From: Bacteroidales bacterium UBA4345
GTDB taxonomy: Bacteria; Bacteroidota; Bacteroidia; Bacteroidales; Paludibacteraceae
Length of the DNA: 32,245 bases
Direction of reading: 5' to 3'
NCBI GenBank assembly: GCA_002396385.1
Contig: DGTD01000044.1
Coordinates: 1 to 32,245 of the forward strand
In this document: piece by piece, positions 24,301 to 31,600 of the stretch
How the letters are laid out: every line of letters begins with the position of its first letter
How positions within the stretch are numbered: position 1 is the first letter of the stretch
Notes under the pieces: model-generated
What the model was told of the DNA's origin: nothing
Databases searched by the model: none
The model's input: only the letters and a program-made list of their open reading frames with translations
Position numbers and translations under genes: made by a program

Positions 24301-26938
24301 TATGCTGCCAGCTGATATGTATTATGTGACCGTCAACGACATTTATGGTTGTCAGTATAAGGATTCTATTGAGGTAAAGGGTCCGGAAGACGGATTGCGT
24401 GTTACTGAAGCAATATATCCGATGGGGGCTGACCCAGAATGTAATGCGGAAGACCGCCGCATAAAGTTTACTTGCACAGGTGGTTATTACCCATATTATT
24501 ACAATGTGGTAAATCTGGATGAGGAAGTAAAAGACGATTATGATGTTTCGGGTTCAGGTATGGCTAGCATTGATTATGTTGCCGATTCGAAAACTGAAAA
24601 GTATATTGAGAATGGGAAACAGCATATTGATTATACTTCTAAGATGCTGAAACCTGGCCATTACGAGGTTTCTGTTATGGATACTATGGGATGTATCGCC
24701 AAATGGAAGCATGTGATAGATGTTAAGGCTAAGCACGTACTTAACGCAGTTCCGCATGTTGATGTCTGTGATCCAGCTAGCGACAACAAACTAGAAATTT
24801 TGTATCCTTCAAACGATGCTAAGTCGTACGCCTTGTATATCGGTCACAGAACTCATTGTGTATATTATCCTTACTGTTCTGTTGACGATAAAAACGGCGG
24901 ATTGCAAGTGAATGAGGGCAAGTCGGTTCATGTCCATAAATGTGATGAAAGCTTGTATAAAGACTGCGACCATTTCGAAAATTGCCTTGAAAAACGAAAT
25001 GCAGCTGCATCGACTATTAACTACAAGGATAAGGTGGGGAACTCATGGATTTCCAAGACAGGCTTCGGCCTTTCTGGCATACCTTCTGGTACAATTGGAG
25101 TGTTGGTGACCATGGAAGATGGCTGTACTGCTTTTGATGAATATGTATATAAGTCATCTGGCCTTCCTACTTCATTGGCTGAGGCTGGTACAGATCCTGT
25201 TAAATGTAATGGAGACAATACTGGTGCCCTTACTTTCAGTTTGTTTGGTGGTAATGACAGATACACAAGCATAAAACTTGATGGTGAGGATTTGGCGAAA
25301 ACACATCCTCAATTGCAGATGATTACCACAACGGCAATACCGATAAAAGACGAGTTTGGCGGTGAAAGCTACGATTATATTACTGATAAGAAAAACATAT
25401 CAGTAAATAAACTTCTAAGCGATAAGTCGCTGTTCGAAGATCTGAGGAAGTATTACGATGGTGAGGCACTTTATAAAGAAGCTGTGGCTACTTTAGGCAA
25501 GAATGCTCCATTCACTGAAATTTCTAAAAAGGTCTCTGAATTAAAGCATGAGTATAGCTTGGTTAACTATGCTTTCCGTGTAGACAATTTGCTCGGTACT
25601 GTCAACTGGGAAGATGAACAAAAGAATAAAAAGCACATTCTTACGGTTACGGATGAACAAGAGTGTGTAACCTCAATTGAATTTGATGTTTACCAACCAA
25701 CTAAATTGAAACTGGAAGCCGGTGCTTCTGTGATATGTCCTGACGGTTCAGGTAGGATATTCGCAAAATCTACTACTGGCGGTGTTCCTCCTTATGAGTA
25801 CAGAATGAACGAGGCTACTGCCTCTGATTTCTCAGCTGTATTTATTCCTTCTACAGGTAAGAAACCAAAGACGTATGAGGGTGTGGAGTTGCAGACTCCT
25901 GATGCCTATGAAGAATATTACGTGAATGAATATCACACAGGGGATCACATACCAGCAGGTAGAGGAGCCGATCATTATATGTGGGTAAAAGATGCCAACG
26001 GATGTGAAATGAAGAGCGTTGAACCTACAACTCTCTCAGAAATTTGGGCTTGGGATAAAGTTGTGCAAGAACAGTTTATCAGCACATGGCATAATTATGG
26101 TGATGTTTTGGTTGTTGTCGACCCAACGGATTACAGTATGGTTCACGAAGAAGCTATTTACGATAGTATGAAAGTTATTATTGTAATGGATGCTGAAGGT
26201 GAAGGAAAATTCGAGGGCATTATGCAACCAAAAGAGCTATATACTTATGGCGTTAAGGAATGCTCTTATGATGGAGGTGGAGATTGTGGCGTAAAGAAAA
26301 CTCTTTTTGGTACCTATACCACTTCTTGGGGTATTCCAGAAAAAGCAAAGGAAGATTACAACGAATATTTGGCAGATGATAACAAAACGTTGGAGCCTAT
26401 CCATACCTACTTCGACAAGTTGGTGTCAGACGACGCTCAACGTCGTATGACTTTTGTGAAATTTCAAACTCCGGCTGGTAAAGAAGTTAATTTGAAGGAT
26501 TTGATTGGGAATAAGACTGATTACCATCTCAACTTTATGGTTAGGGTAGTGGCATATGTAGGCGGTTGCGATATTGTAACCGAACATAATCCTTTGGTTC
26601 TTAACTTAAAGGGAGAAGAACCATTCCCTGATGCTCATTATAAAGATATTATTACTGTCGATGCTTTCCCTAATCCAATTGCAAAAGATGGTAAATGTAC
26701 TTTGAAGGTTACTTTAAGTAATGAAGATAATGATTTCGAGTATTCGGTGTTTTCTCTCGATGGCAGGAAGTTACAAAATAAGAGGATTTCTTCTTATTCT
26801 AAACACGAAACTGTTGCGAAAGATGATGGCAATACTGATTACATTTATGAATTTGAAATCAGCGGTCTTACAGAAACAAGCATTGTGAAAGTGACAACAG
26901 AAACGAATACGGCAGCAGTTAAAATTTTGGTGAAGTAA
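15308..26938 (+). CDS. Giant T9SS-secreted surface adhesin: beta-helix N-terminus, SprB-like repeats, type A sorting domain
   Basis: A 3876-residue protein. Residues 1-26 are a signal peptide ending ADAQ. Residues ~27-440 form a parallel beta-helix (GPDSFQDAINTVN start, many Asn/Cys turns), and ~448-500 an Ig-like segment. A second beta-helix spans ~526-907, from VKKDGTGNGTSWDDAM to VGAYEFE. Residues ~920-3780 are SprB-type modules: Cys followed by DGSI or GxNNG, a GG..PY strand, LxPGxY and DxxGC. CYG(x)xN module starts lie at 1222, 1683, 2067 and 2549. Residues ~3785-3876 are a type A T9SS sorting domain (FPNP, FSLDGRKL, terminal VKILVK). By analogy with Flavobacterium SprB it would be exported by T9SS and anchored on the surface for adhesion or motility. 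It is the first gene of a three-gene unit, 12 bp before the barrel gene. Base composition drops strongly over the first ~500 codons. Confidence 0.9.
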   Translation: MLTFKFFKRLLAFIVVLLVAVSADAQMKTYTVSNTNSSGPDSFQDAINTVNEKGGSWTIKFDLSTKDTIFLENIIKINDIDELRLVGKNNVIVPYNDIFSISINNIGNFSIESIRFEQENYNSIKKESFTERRITLTNNTKTLTVDYIKNCSFKGVGLYINGDKSISGHTIKEVSGCNFIDGILNTNSDKVSLVTDNLFEAKFNNNVSLQVFGTTNLVSNCRFNDAYLTSSFNGSCNTIKNCKFYETFVTNCIRCQNIELLEDCYFEGAKYGIRGEASTDGSKSKCKFVKKCTFKNCEVGIYTIDADSLVNSRFENGENGKYWIQQTKSWPNEIGVIKGCSFSGNYTDYGFLGNSQLSLGIIENCTFNSNSAGAYMLILPGVEITNDTFFISKNNSIINFNGSYKDACLFSQNTLIKSSPDIENYSIYSKVLTETPILNSIHLIDNNYVVQGTARDNTTVELYLNEENNDTIKYIGSALTGKNDGSFTFEVSKNKVNSRYPCFMATNLYPVDHTSDFSNISCESNLSIYVKKDGTGNGTSWDDAMSEDDFFDALPLAKEGTTFYVAAGEYERTVSSPIWLKNGIKVIGGYPAKAKEGAVSDPVNNHTVLKPSANPTDSKIMFSYMYNYDCGDGKQTAEFHNLDFLNTGLELKADNIVIDSCNFYECYNPVNIGCAQNLRISNSYFTKNKAKSNYSDYSIFIGSDPVAVIENCTFDEQPYTTAIRVDSYYDTASVRIINNTFLLRDRANTEWENDTENNHYLYFASKKWCLLQNNTFAIVDALGHMNVSKSMNKMYGRNISFYYNLFDVPGDDIIEIGGNGGLKYNFGGYNNTWKNKTYDVLAECKNILDVKKEGDDYVPVLAYNGGYTPTIKLLNDRLSDGKAIRWEKEVATDQRGVTRLKETCVGAYEFECSKGVFAVNKSSIKISKPYCYSQTGNGSVQLKIGNWLDGCKAYFYKGEKELWSVNALVDYHLKPTDNAVEDLYNGVRYVDSVVFNYSGLSGGSYSFVLEDLCGNKTITPITIDPIEKPAFVVSKSSKTELSCYNSTDGSIEITLVGGELELCGKASSYDIKGLEFTEKNRTVKATGLTPGSYRFVYGTTAKMCSDQADTTIVITAPDTVDAKCDFKDAYCAEIGGSATFDAKGGVGDYSVTIRDINGNVFKKESFAGKNTVTVGGMKLMTTYSAVVEDGNGCKAKELGGIRFWTKPIPELNTWLTPSNETCYGENNGRVKLKYSGNNDKDVLVVSAIGSDGKPHNTYFSETEGSVMIENLAPGEYTVKYDFGAEGCNTPGENATTIGKVTIGKVEKPTLLDVSDVTVIRCEGTTLSREIEVTNYNKKLYTWTLTKDDVDITSKVDATVPTTEEGEFVFKGLTAGDYVFSLVDQCGNPFSKSFTVLESIKKTMKVVDNSGGVSCEGKSDAYFDINVTNWNTGDKCSITNAETGKELEVSKTTKGTYISLFSYHLPGGKYNVDVTDLCGTTYPTVVVDLDELGKDSKFGLSLAEAASDAECNEDSRKISATVTGRETGSTYSYTLYQVTGEGEKVIDDKQKEVADKTYTSGKLDYGTYKLAAVTSEGCEASVERTFSASHSLTGTRLVCGENSHVELNYDGLIEGVSVKIGGKWSDIDFAEDADKSSFDCKGVVTDARVKETGCYTVAALSDYDLTGNQFEGVTAKASAVDQTCYGKDNGSIKVTYSGYKGKMQVVAYAVNDKGDKLPSVFDPEQKCLLISNLAPGAYNVQLGLSIEGCEVSGQSFDVAKAISIAVLEKPEFLEDRYGVAHNQCEGMAKGRMHLEMNGWKDGIYTWSLQRSFDQGKPAEYTHCGEKLNGATTFDLWSLPEGKTIFTMWDACDTIYKKVENIKAAYVGPVKIKMGDCTPISCADRTDGSVTFVASHWDIPYQASVILDGDTALKDFRPVIKADGKAYFELKGQGAGIYQLATKDACERTVDSEPFDFTAFSAQNGMLTVKAVFDEDAEECEIGKRVIKATATGGTAPYIFSIEKNGTAVETSEAIDATSYGSKLLGEGKYTVSVTDKTDCKAVYGEDLTIKSEKLNVKLGTLANIEQTCYGKNNAGVSVSYSGFDTEVAKLRLLVTEKTEAETKKTYEAYADANEGTLAYTELPTGAYEVKVQLLGINGCEMNNGVLLEKEVEFKPLEEPRFLEDNYFSEDNKCENIGKGRMHLEMMGWAPDVYTWTIKRAGQTDAELKKHTHCGDKLPNGATAFDLWTLPEGENVFTMWDACGYKYTKTADIKADYVAPLTIDTVNSKAYSCEGRTDGRFTFVAWPWDIEDSAAVLKDGNIGLKDFKPEVKDGKAYFELKGQGAGVYTLVTTDLCGREESNENNFTDFSAKNGRLTVDVDFDAEAAKCDVEKRIFKVTAKGGTAPYVYSITKGDATVQTTEATEKKSFNSQLLTDGTYVVTVTDKTDCKAVYDDGLTIKPSHTMKAKNRDVICGDTKQSLVFASIDNGSTLGTNYTAVDESGKEYLPLQDEWTQYGICTFELPTNVILKGMIAKVDEQCSVYTDLEAMPLDESALAEAKVTIDTLIHQRCYGIDNAELRVDYSGPKTTYDMKLRLKNVDNPDVIVDTENKHGEELQFKFKDLAPGNYELYLVQAVGKCDAGLEPRKIQDISIKAIPHPFELIWDTVIQSTCYSKMNGNPAIEVHGWSEGNCTWELNKFNVDKGDYELEAKNTDAYPVSGDSAYWSSDHLDAGRYIISWTDYCHNTVLKKFEIDPLKEPSLKVLASSNTDLKCGYDKAYVDFHYEGGVPMNKRILIKYIPVGSSDEDWDFTTEELKAENTYRLYGFTPGSGNMGHKKAEGTDYVLTDEDSGLPDGKYHIFYEDATKKCQGDDVHATVEVQRPYVNLNLAKQDVLCFSENYGVINLVPTRSSKDVTIKYQFMDEFKQSKVERTEGQNFGEVIFKNPVEQKTVFQNRKNFLSYVFYDVESVSLEAKSMPQDELYKLMQDSIKKRGTNMRNPLSKFYKDGGYEYAVSDWIGFNMLPADMYYVTVNDIYGCQYKDSIEVKGPEDGLRVTEAIYPMGADPECNAEDRRIKFTCTGGYYPYYYNVVNLDEEVKDDYDVSGSGMASIDYVADSKTEKYIENGKQHIDYTSKMLKPGHYEVSVMDTMGCIAKWKHVIDVKAKHVLNAVPHVDVCDPASDNKLEILYPSNDAKSYALYIGHRTHCVYYPYCSVDDKNGGLQVNEGKSVHVHKCDESLYKDCDHFENCLEKRNAAASTINYKDKVGNSWISKTGFGLSGIPSGTIGVLVTMEDGCTAFDEYVYKSSGLPTSLAEAGTDPVKCNGDNTGALTFSLFGGNDRYTSIKLDGEDLAKTHPQLQMITTTAIPIKDEFGGESYDYITDKKNISVNKLLSDKSLFEDLRKYYDGEALYKEAVATLGKNAPFTEISKKVSELKHEYSLVNYAFRVDNLLGTVNWEDEQKNKKHILTVTDEQECVTSIEFDVYQPTKLKLEAGASVICPDGSGRIFAKSTTGGVPPYEYRMNEATASDFSAVFIPSTGKKPKTYEGVELQTPDAYEEYYVNEYHTGDHIPAGRGADHYMWVKDANGCEMKSVEPTTLSEIWAWDKVVQEQFISTWHNYGDVLVVVDPTDYSMVHEEAIYDSMKVIIVMDAEGEGKFEGIMQPKELYTYGVKECSYDGGGDCGVKKTLFGTYTTSWGIPEKAKEDYNEYLADDNKTLEPIHTYFDKLVSDDAQRRMTFVKFQTPAGKEVNLKDLIGNKTDYHLNFMVRVVAYVGGCDIVTEHNPLVLNLKGEEPFPDAHYKDIITVDAFPNPIAKDGKCTLKVTLSNEDNDFEYSVFSLDGRKLQNKRISSYSKHETVAKDDGNTDYIYEFEISGLTETSIVKVTTETNTAAVKILVK
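20354..22630 (+). repeat. Internal duplication of a ~384-residue block in the adhesin
   Basis: The block starting at 20354 (CYGKDNG) is repeated from 21506 (CYGKNNA), an offset of 1152 bp or exactly 384 codons. Matching landmarks in order are E(K/E)P.FLED, a conserved GRMHLEM.GW, H(C)GxKL, AT.FDLW.LPEG, FTMWDAC, KGQGAG and TVTDKTDCKAVY-like ends. At least one run of about 20 bases around the GRMHLEM codons is identical. More diverged relatives begin at 18971 and 22952. Confidence 0.88.
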
Positions 26939-26950
26939 CAAGGATTGGAA

Positions 26951-28663
26951 ATGAAAAAAGCATATATAGTATTAGCGTCTTTCTTGTTACTGATTCAAGT
27001 ACAGCTGAAGGCGGTGGAAATTACACCTGACGCTATTGACTTCAAAAAAGGTTTGACGGCGAGTGGCGGACTCAGCTTCAACAACACTTTTTATCAAGGA
27101 AGCGACAGCCTGATCAAGCGTGACCCTTATGTGTACACGCTTTGTGGTACTCTCAACCTCAACTACATCGGTATTGACCTTCCATTTAGTTTTGCACTAA
27201 GCAATACCAGTAAGGAATATACCCAGCCGTTTAACCGCTTCCAAATTGCACCGCAATACAAATGGGTGAAACTGTATTTGGGTAGCACCAGTATGACCTT
27301 CTCTCCCTACACATTGGCTGGTCACGACTTCCGGGGTGTGGGTGTGGAACTGACTCCAAAAAATTGGTACGTGGGGGCTATGTACGGGCGTTTCCTGAAG
27401 GCGATTGAGTACGATCCGCTTGAAAAGAATATCGACGATGTGTCGTACAAGCGGATGGGGTATGCCGCCAAGGTGGGGTGGACGGGCGCTTCAACTTCGG
27501 TTAACGCTACTTTCTTTCATGCCGAGGACGACGTGAACTCGTTGAAATACGATGTGCCTGCCGAGGCTGACCTGCATCCCAAAGAGAACACGGCAATCAG
27601 CGCATATATTCGTCAGGCGTTGTTCAAATATTTCTTTGTGCAGGCCGAGTATGCTTTTTCGCTCTATAATACCGATATTCGAACTGCAGAGGGTGCACCT
27701 GCCGAAGGCTCTACTTTCGCCGACAAGTTGTTTGGCCGGAAGGGCAACGACCGTTTTGTGGATGCGCTGAATGCTTCTGTGGGTTATGCCGGACCGGTTT
27801 GGGGACTCTCGTTCTGTTATGAGCGTATAGCCCCTTACTACCAGACATTGGGTGGTTACTATTTTACCGACGACAAGGAAGACTATACCTTGGCGCCTTA
27901 TGTGAAGTTTTTGGGTGGAAAGTTGAATGTGAGTGGTAAGTTGGGGTTTGAGTTCAACAACCTCAACAACCTCAAAGCCAATGACAACCGTAGGGTTGTT
28001 GGGTCGGTGACGGGTGCTTTTAGCGATGGTAAGCATTGGACGTCTTCGCTTTCATATTCCAACTTTTCCAATTATACCAAATATAAGAAACAGGCTTACC
28101 CCTATTATGTCGACCAACTCGACACCCTCAATTTTTACCAGGTTAACCAGAATCTGACGGGTATGCTGGGTTACAATTGGGGCGATACTATTCGTACACA
28201 AGGTGTGGCCGGCACTGCCAGCTACCAGTTTGGAAACCAGGAAAAGGGAGATGTATCGTTTGCCAAACAGCGTGTCTGGAGTTCATCGCTCAATTTTTCT
28301 CAAAATTTTGTTAAACGGCGCGTCAATTGGGGCGCTTCTGTCAGTATGAACTACGCCGACGCCTCCCAGATGGAAAACCTCTTCTGGGGGCCAGGCTTGA
28401 ACGGAGGCTGGCACAATAAGAGCGGACAGTTAAACGTAACAGCCGGTGTGGCCTATAACGTAAACGACTTGAATGGCAAGCGTTACAGTTCTTTGCTCAA
28501 CAGCAATGCGGGTTTCACTTATTCGCTGAAGCAGATCGACCAAAAGTTCGGTAACCACGCCGTTAACGGTAATGTTGGACTCACCAACTGGTTAGAGACC
28601 AACAGCAAAACACGAAACGACTTCGAGTTTTTGGCAACCCTCAGTTATTCTGTCAATTTTTAA
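26951..28663 (+). CDS. Outer-membrane beta-barrel protein partnering the T9SS adhesin
   Basis: A 570-residue protein with a signal peptide (MKKAYIVLASFLLLIQVQLKA) and a mature part of regularly alternating amphipathic strands ending in SYSVNF, the C-terminal Phe of outer-membrane barrels. The early blocks LTASGGLSFNNTFYQ, RDPYVYTLCGTLNLN, PFSFALSN and YKWVKLYLGSTSMTFSPYTLAGHDFRGVGVELTPKNWY are strongly patterned. They recall a barrel family found next to giant repeat proteins in Bacteroidetes. It is much longer than PorP/SprF proteins (about 330 residues), although it holds the genomic position of SprF. The start is ATG 26951, with AAGGA seven bases upstream; an in-frame TTG at 26945 is less likely. 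It lies 12 bp after the adhesin and 34 bp before the next gene. A role in surface attachment of the adhesin or toxin is inferred. Confidence 0.82.
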   Translation: MKKAYIVLASFLLLIQVQLKAVEITPDAIDFKKGLTASGGLSFNNTFYQGSDSLIKRDPYVYTLCGTLNLNYIGIDLPFSFALSNTSKEYTQPFNRFQIAPQYKWVKLYLGSTSMTFSPYTLAGHDFRGVGVELTPKNWYVGAMYGRFLKAIEYDPLEKNIDDVSYKRMGYAAKVGWTGASTSVNATFFHAEDDVNSLKYDVPAEADLHPKENTAISAYIRQALFKYFFVQAEYAFSLYNTDIRTAEGAPAEGSTFADKLFGRKGNDRFVDALNASVGYAGPVWGLSFCYERIAPYYQTLGGYYFTDDKEDYTLAPYVKFLGGKLNVSGKLGFEFNNLNNLKANDNRRVVGSVTGAFSDGKHWTSSLSYSNFSNYTKYKKQAYPYYVDQLDTLNFYQVNQNLTGMLGYNWGDTIRTQGVAGTASYQFGNQEKGDVSFAKQRVWSSSLNFSQNFVKRRVNWGASVSMNYADASQMENLFWGPGLNGGWHNKSGQLNVTAGVAYNVNDLNGKRYSSLLNSNAGFTYSLKQIDQKFGNHAVNGNVGLTNWLETNSKTRNDFEFLATLSYSVNF

Positions 28664-28697
28664 TAAATTTCGAATTCTTTATAGATAGACAATTCAT

Positions 28698-31600
28698 ATG
28701 AAAACCTTTCTTAAGTTCATCATCACTGCCGTATTGCTTTTAACCACGGGCCACTTACAGGCCCAATCTACGGTCTATCCTATCCAACTCAATGCGGTTA
28801 TGTTGCCGCCTTATACCAATTGTTTGGGCGATTATTTCAACTCGGGTGCGAACCGTGTGCAGGTAAAAGCCATATTGAGGGATATGAGCAAATACGATAA
28901 TAGTTTGCGCTTTAGTTTATCGGTAAAGGTCAAGACTGGTAATACTGTTGTATTAGAGAGTGCTACTCCGTACCCAATCGAATTGTCTAACGCTAATGTT
29001 ATTAACGATTTAAGAAATTATGTGAGCCTTTTGTTTACACCAGAAGCCAATAATACGGGTGTACGTTCGAAAGGCGATTATGCGAAAAACGGATACTGTT
29101 TGCCTGAAGGTGCTTATGAGTTTGTCTTCCAAGTATTTGATTTTTATAAGAAGAACGTCCCATTAAGTGAACCATTTAGTATGTTCTGCTATCTGAATCA
29201 GGCAGAAGCTCCTGTCGCTGTTTACCCTGAAGATGGAGCATGTGGAGTCAATAAGGCTATAGGTTTGTATGATAATGGTGTACAGTTCCAGTGGATGGAT
29301 CCGATTGCCTACGGACCATCGAACAAAGTATATGAGTTTGTGCTGACCGAGAAAAGTAATAGTACTAACCTTGCTGCTAACATGTTTTCTGAAATAACTG
29401 CGGAAAACAAGATGATGATGCCTGTCTATAGCGATAAAGTTTATAACAATACTTTCCGTTATGTACCTCTTTCTGCTAATTTTCAGAAAGGGAAAGAGTA
29501 TTGTTGGTATGTGATTGCCAAGGGGAACAATATAACAGGAGAAAAAGATGGTTATTATGCCTTTAAAAACAAAGGTGTTAGTAACAAGAATTGTTTTACT
29601 TATGGAGAATGTCCTGCGAAGGAAGAGATTTTCGATAACACCAAAGTGAAAAAGACCGACGATAAACTGAAAGTCGTCCTTGAGAAGGTGGATGTTAACC
29701 AGGAGGAAAAGAGTGCCGAGGCCTTTTGGAAACCGGAAAAAGGTGACTTCTGCAAGTACTACGTCTACTATTACCGAACAGACTTGACTGACGCGTCGGC
29801 AGAAAAAGCGGTAATAGATGGATTAAGTTCACTTTCTACTGTGCTGAAAAACTTGGAACCTGGTAAGGAATATGCTTGTTACGTGATTGGCGCAACCAAT
29901 TGTAACAAGGAAAATGAGCCGGAAATACTCTCCCCCAAAAGTGACGAATATAAGTTCAAATTAGCAGAGATAAAGATGGGCTCGGATAACTGTGAGGCCA
30001 ATCTGGAACTAATGGCGTGTGACAACTTGTTGGAGACGCTGGATGTTAAAGACTATTTCTATGGAACAACCAGCGGTGAGATTATAACTGTAACCAAAAT
30101 TACAAATAAAGGGTCCGATAATTCGTTCTCTGGTGAAGGTATCGTATCGTGCACTTTGTTAAAAAACAAACTGGGCTTGAATGTGAAGTTCGATAACATC
30201 TATATCAATTCTGACCGTTACTTGTGTAAAGGAGAGGTAAGGGTTGTGCATAACGATGTTGATAACCTGGTGATAAATCTGAATGATTTTGCCGGTAAAA
30301 AACAGGGTGCGGATAAGGCAAAACAACAAGAAAATCTAGGTACAGAAGTTAATAGTTTAGACGAGGCTAAGAACTATAAGAACCAAACCATCATTTATAA
30401 TGGAGAACTCTATGCTGTAGATTCAGAGGGAAACCCTGAGAAAGTTGGTAAGGTAATGAAACCTGATGAAACTTGTGATTTGCCGTCAAGTGGTTTGGAT
30501 AATGAAGACGGTGTGATAGTCTTCGATGTTGAGAAAGGTTTGAACGGTGAAAAGTACGATCCTTATATTGACAAATCTCCGTCTCCGTTTACTGCCGAAT
30601 TGGTGAAGAAGAGTTACGAGTGGCAGTATTCTACTTACCCTATTGCATGGATTTCTATGGTTGAGGGTGAGGTAAGATGGATTACTGCTGAAATTGGCGA
30701 CAAGAGACAGTCGGAATCTACATTAAAGCTTGAGGATATTGACTTCTATTGCTATGCTGCCGATGGTAATGCGGTAAAACTCGACAAAGAGACCTACGGG
30801 AACAAGGTGAAACTTAAAATCTATGGAGGTAAAAAGAACACCTCGTTGAAGATTTATGCCCGTAAAAAGGCTGAAAAAGTAAATGGTCAGTGTCCTGACG
30901 ACGAAAAAACGGTGGGTGTGGTGAATATCTACAGTATGTCGCACCAAACTAAGAAGATTTTGCTTGCACCTGTGCTTAATGAAATGACGTTGAACATAGA
31001 GCAAATGCAAAATGAGGTCAATAAGATGTTTGCGCCTTTAGGCAAGACGTTTGAGTTTACCAAAGGAAATGCGTTTACTGCTGACAATGAACCAGAATTG
31101 GAATTAATACTGATGGATGGTATTAATACTGCTGATGGCGCAAAACATTTTAGTAAGGAAACGGATGAAATGAAGTATATACGTCAGCGATATACTCAAT
31201 TTGCTTCTGATTTTTCAGATTACGACGCTTGTTTGTTTTTAATCCCAACTGCTCAAAAATTAGGTTTACAGGGTTATATGCCTCTAAATAAAAGCGTGGG
31301 TTATATAATTGTTGGTGAAAACAATGACGTGAAATTAGATGCTAATACCATTGCTCATGAGTTGTGTCATGGACTCTATGATATTCAGCATGTGTTTGAC
31401 TATAATGGGGTCGGTGAAGGTGATTTGCCAGAAAATATAATGGATTATCCTGACATGGATTCTAATGTTAGCGAACGTTATCTGACCAAGTATTATCAGT
31501 GGGTAGGTGTAGAAAATGGTCAACTTATTCATTTGTCTTTCTTGGATGATACTGAAGATGCAGAGGGTTTATTTGATGTTTTAAAATGTATGAAAAATAC

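Noticed and set aside
26945..26950. TTG start for the barrel gene, two codons upstream
   Set aside because: ATG 26951 has the AAGGA site at good spacing and gives a standard MKK signal peptide.
31335..31532. - strand frame across the zincin motif region, and other short - strand frames within 30723-32068
   Set aside because: The + strand frame is open for 1182 codons with a signal peptide and motifs; these are shadows in AT-rich DNA.
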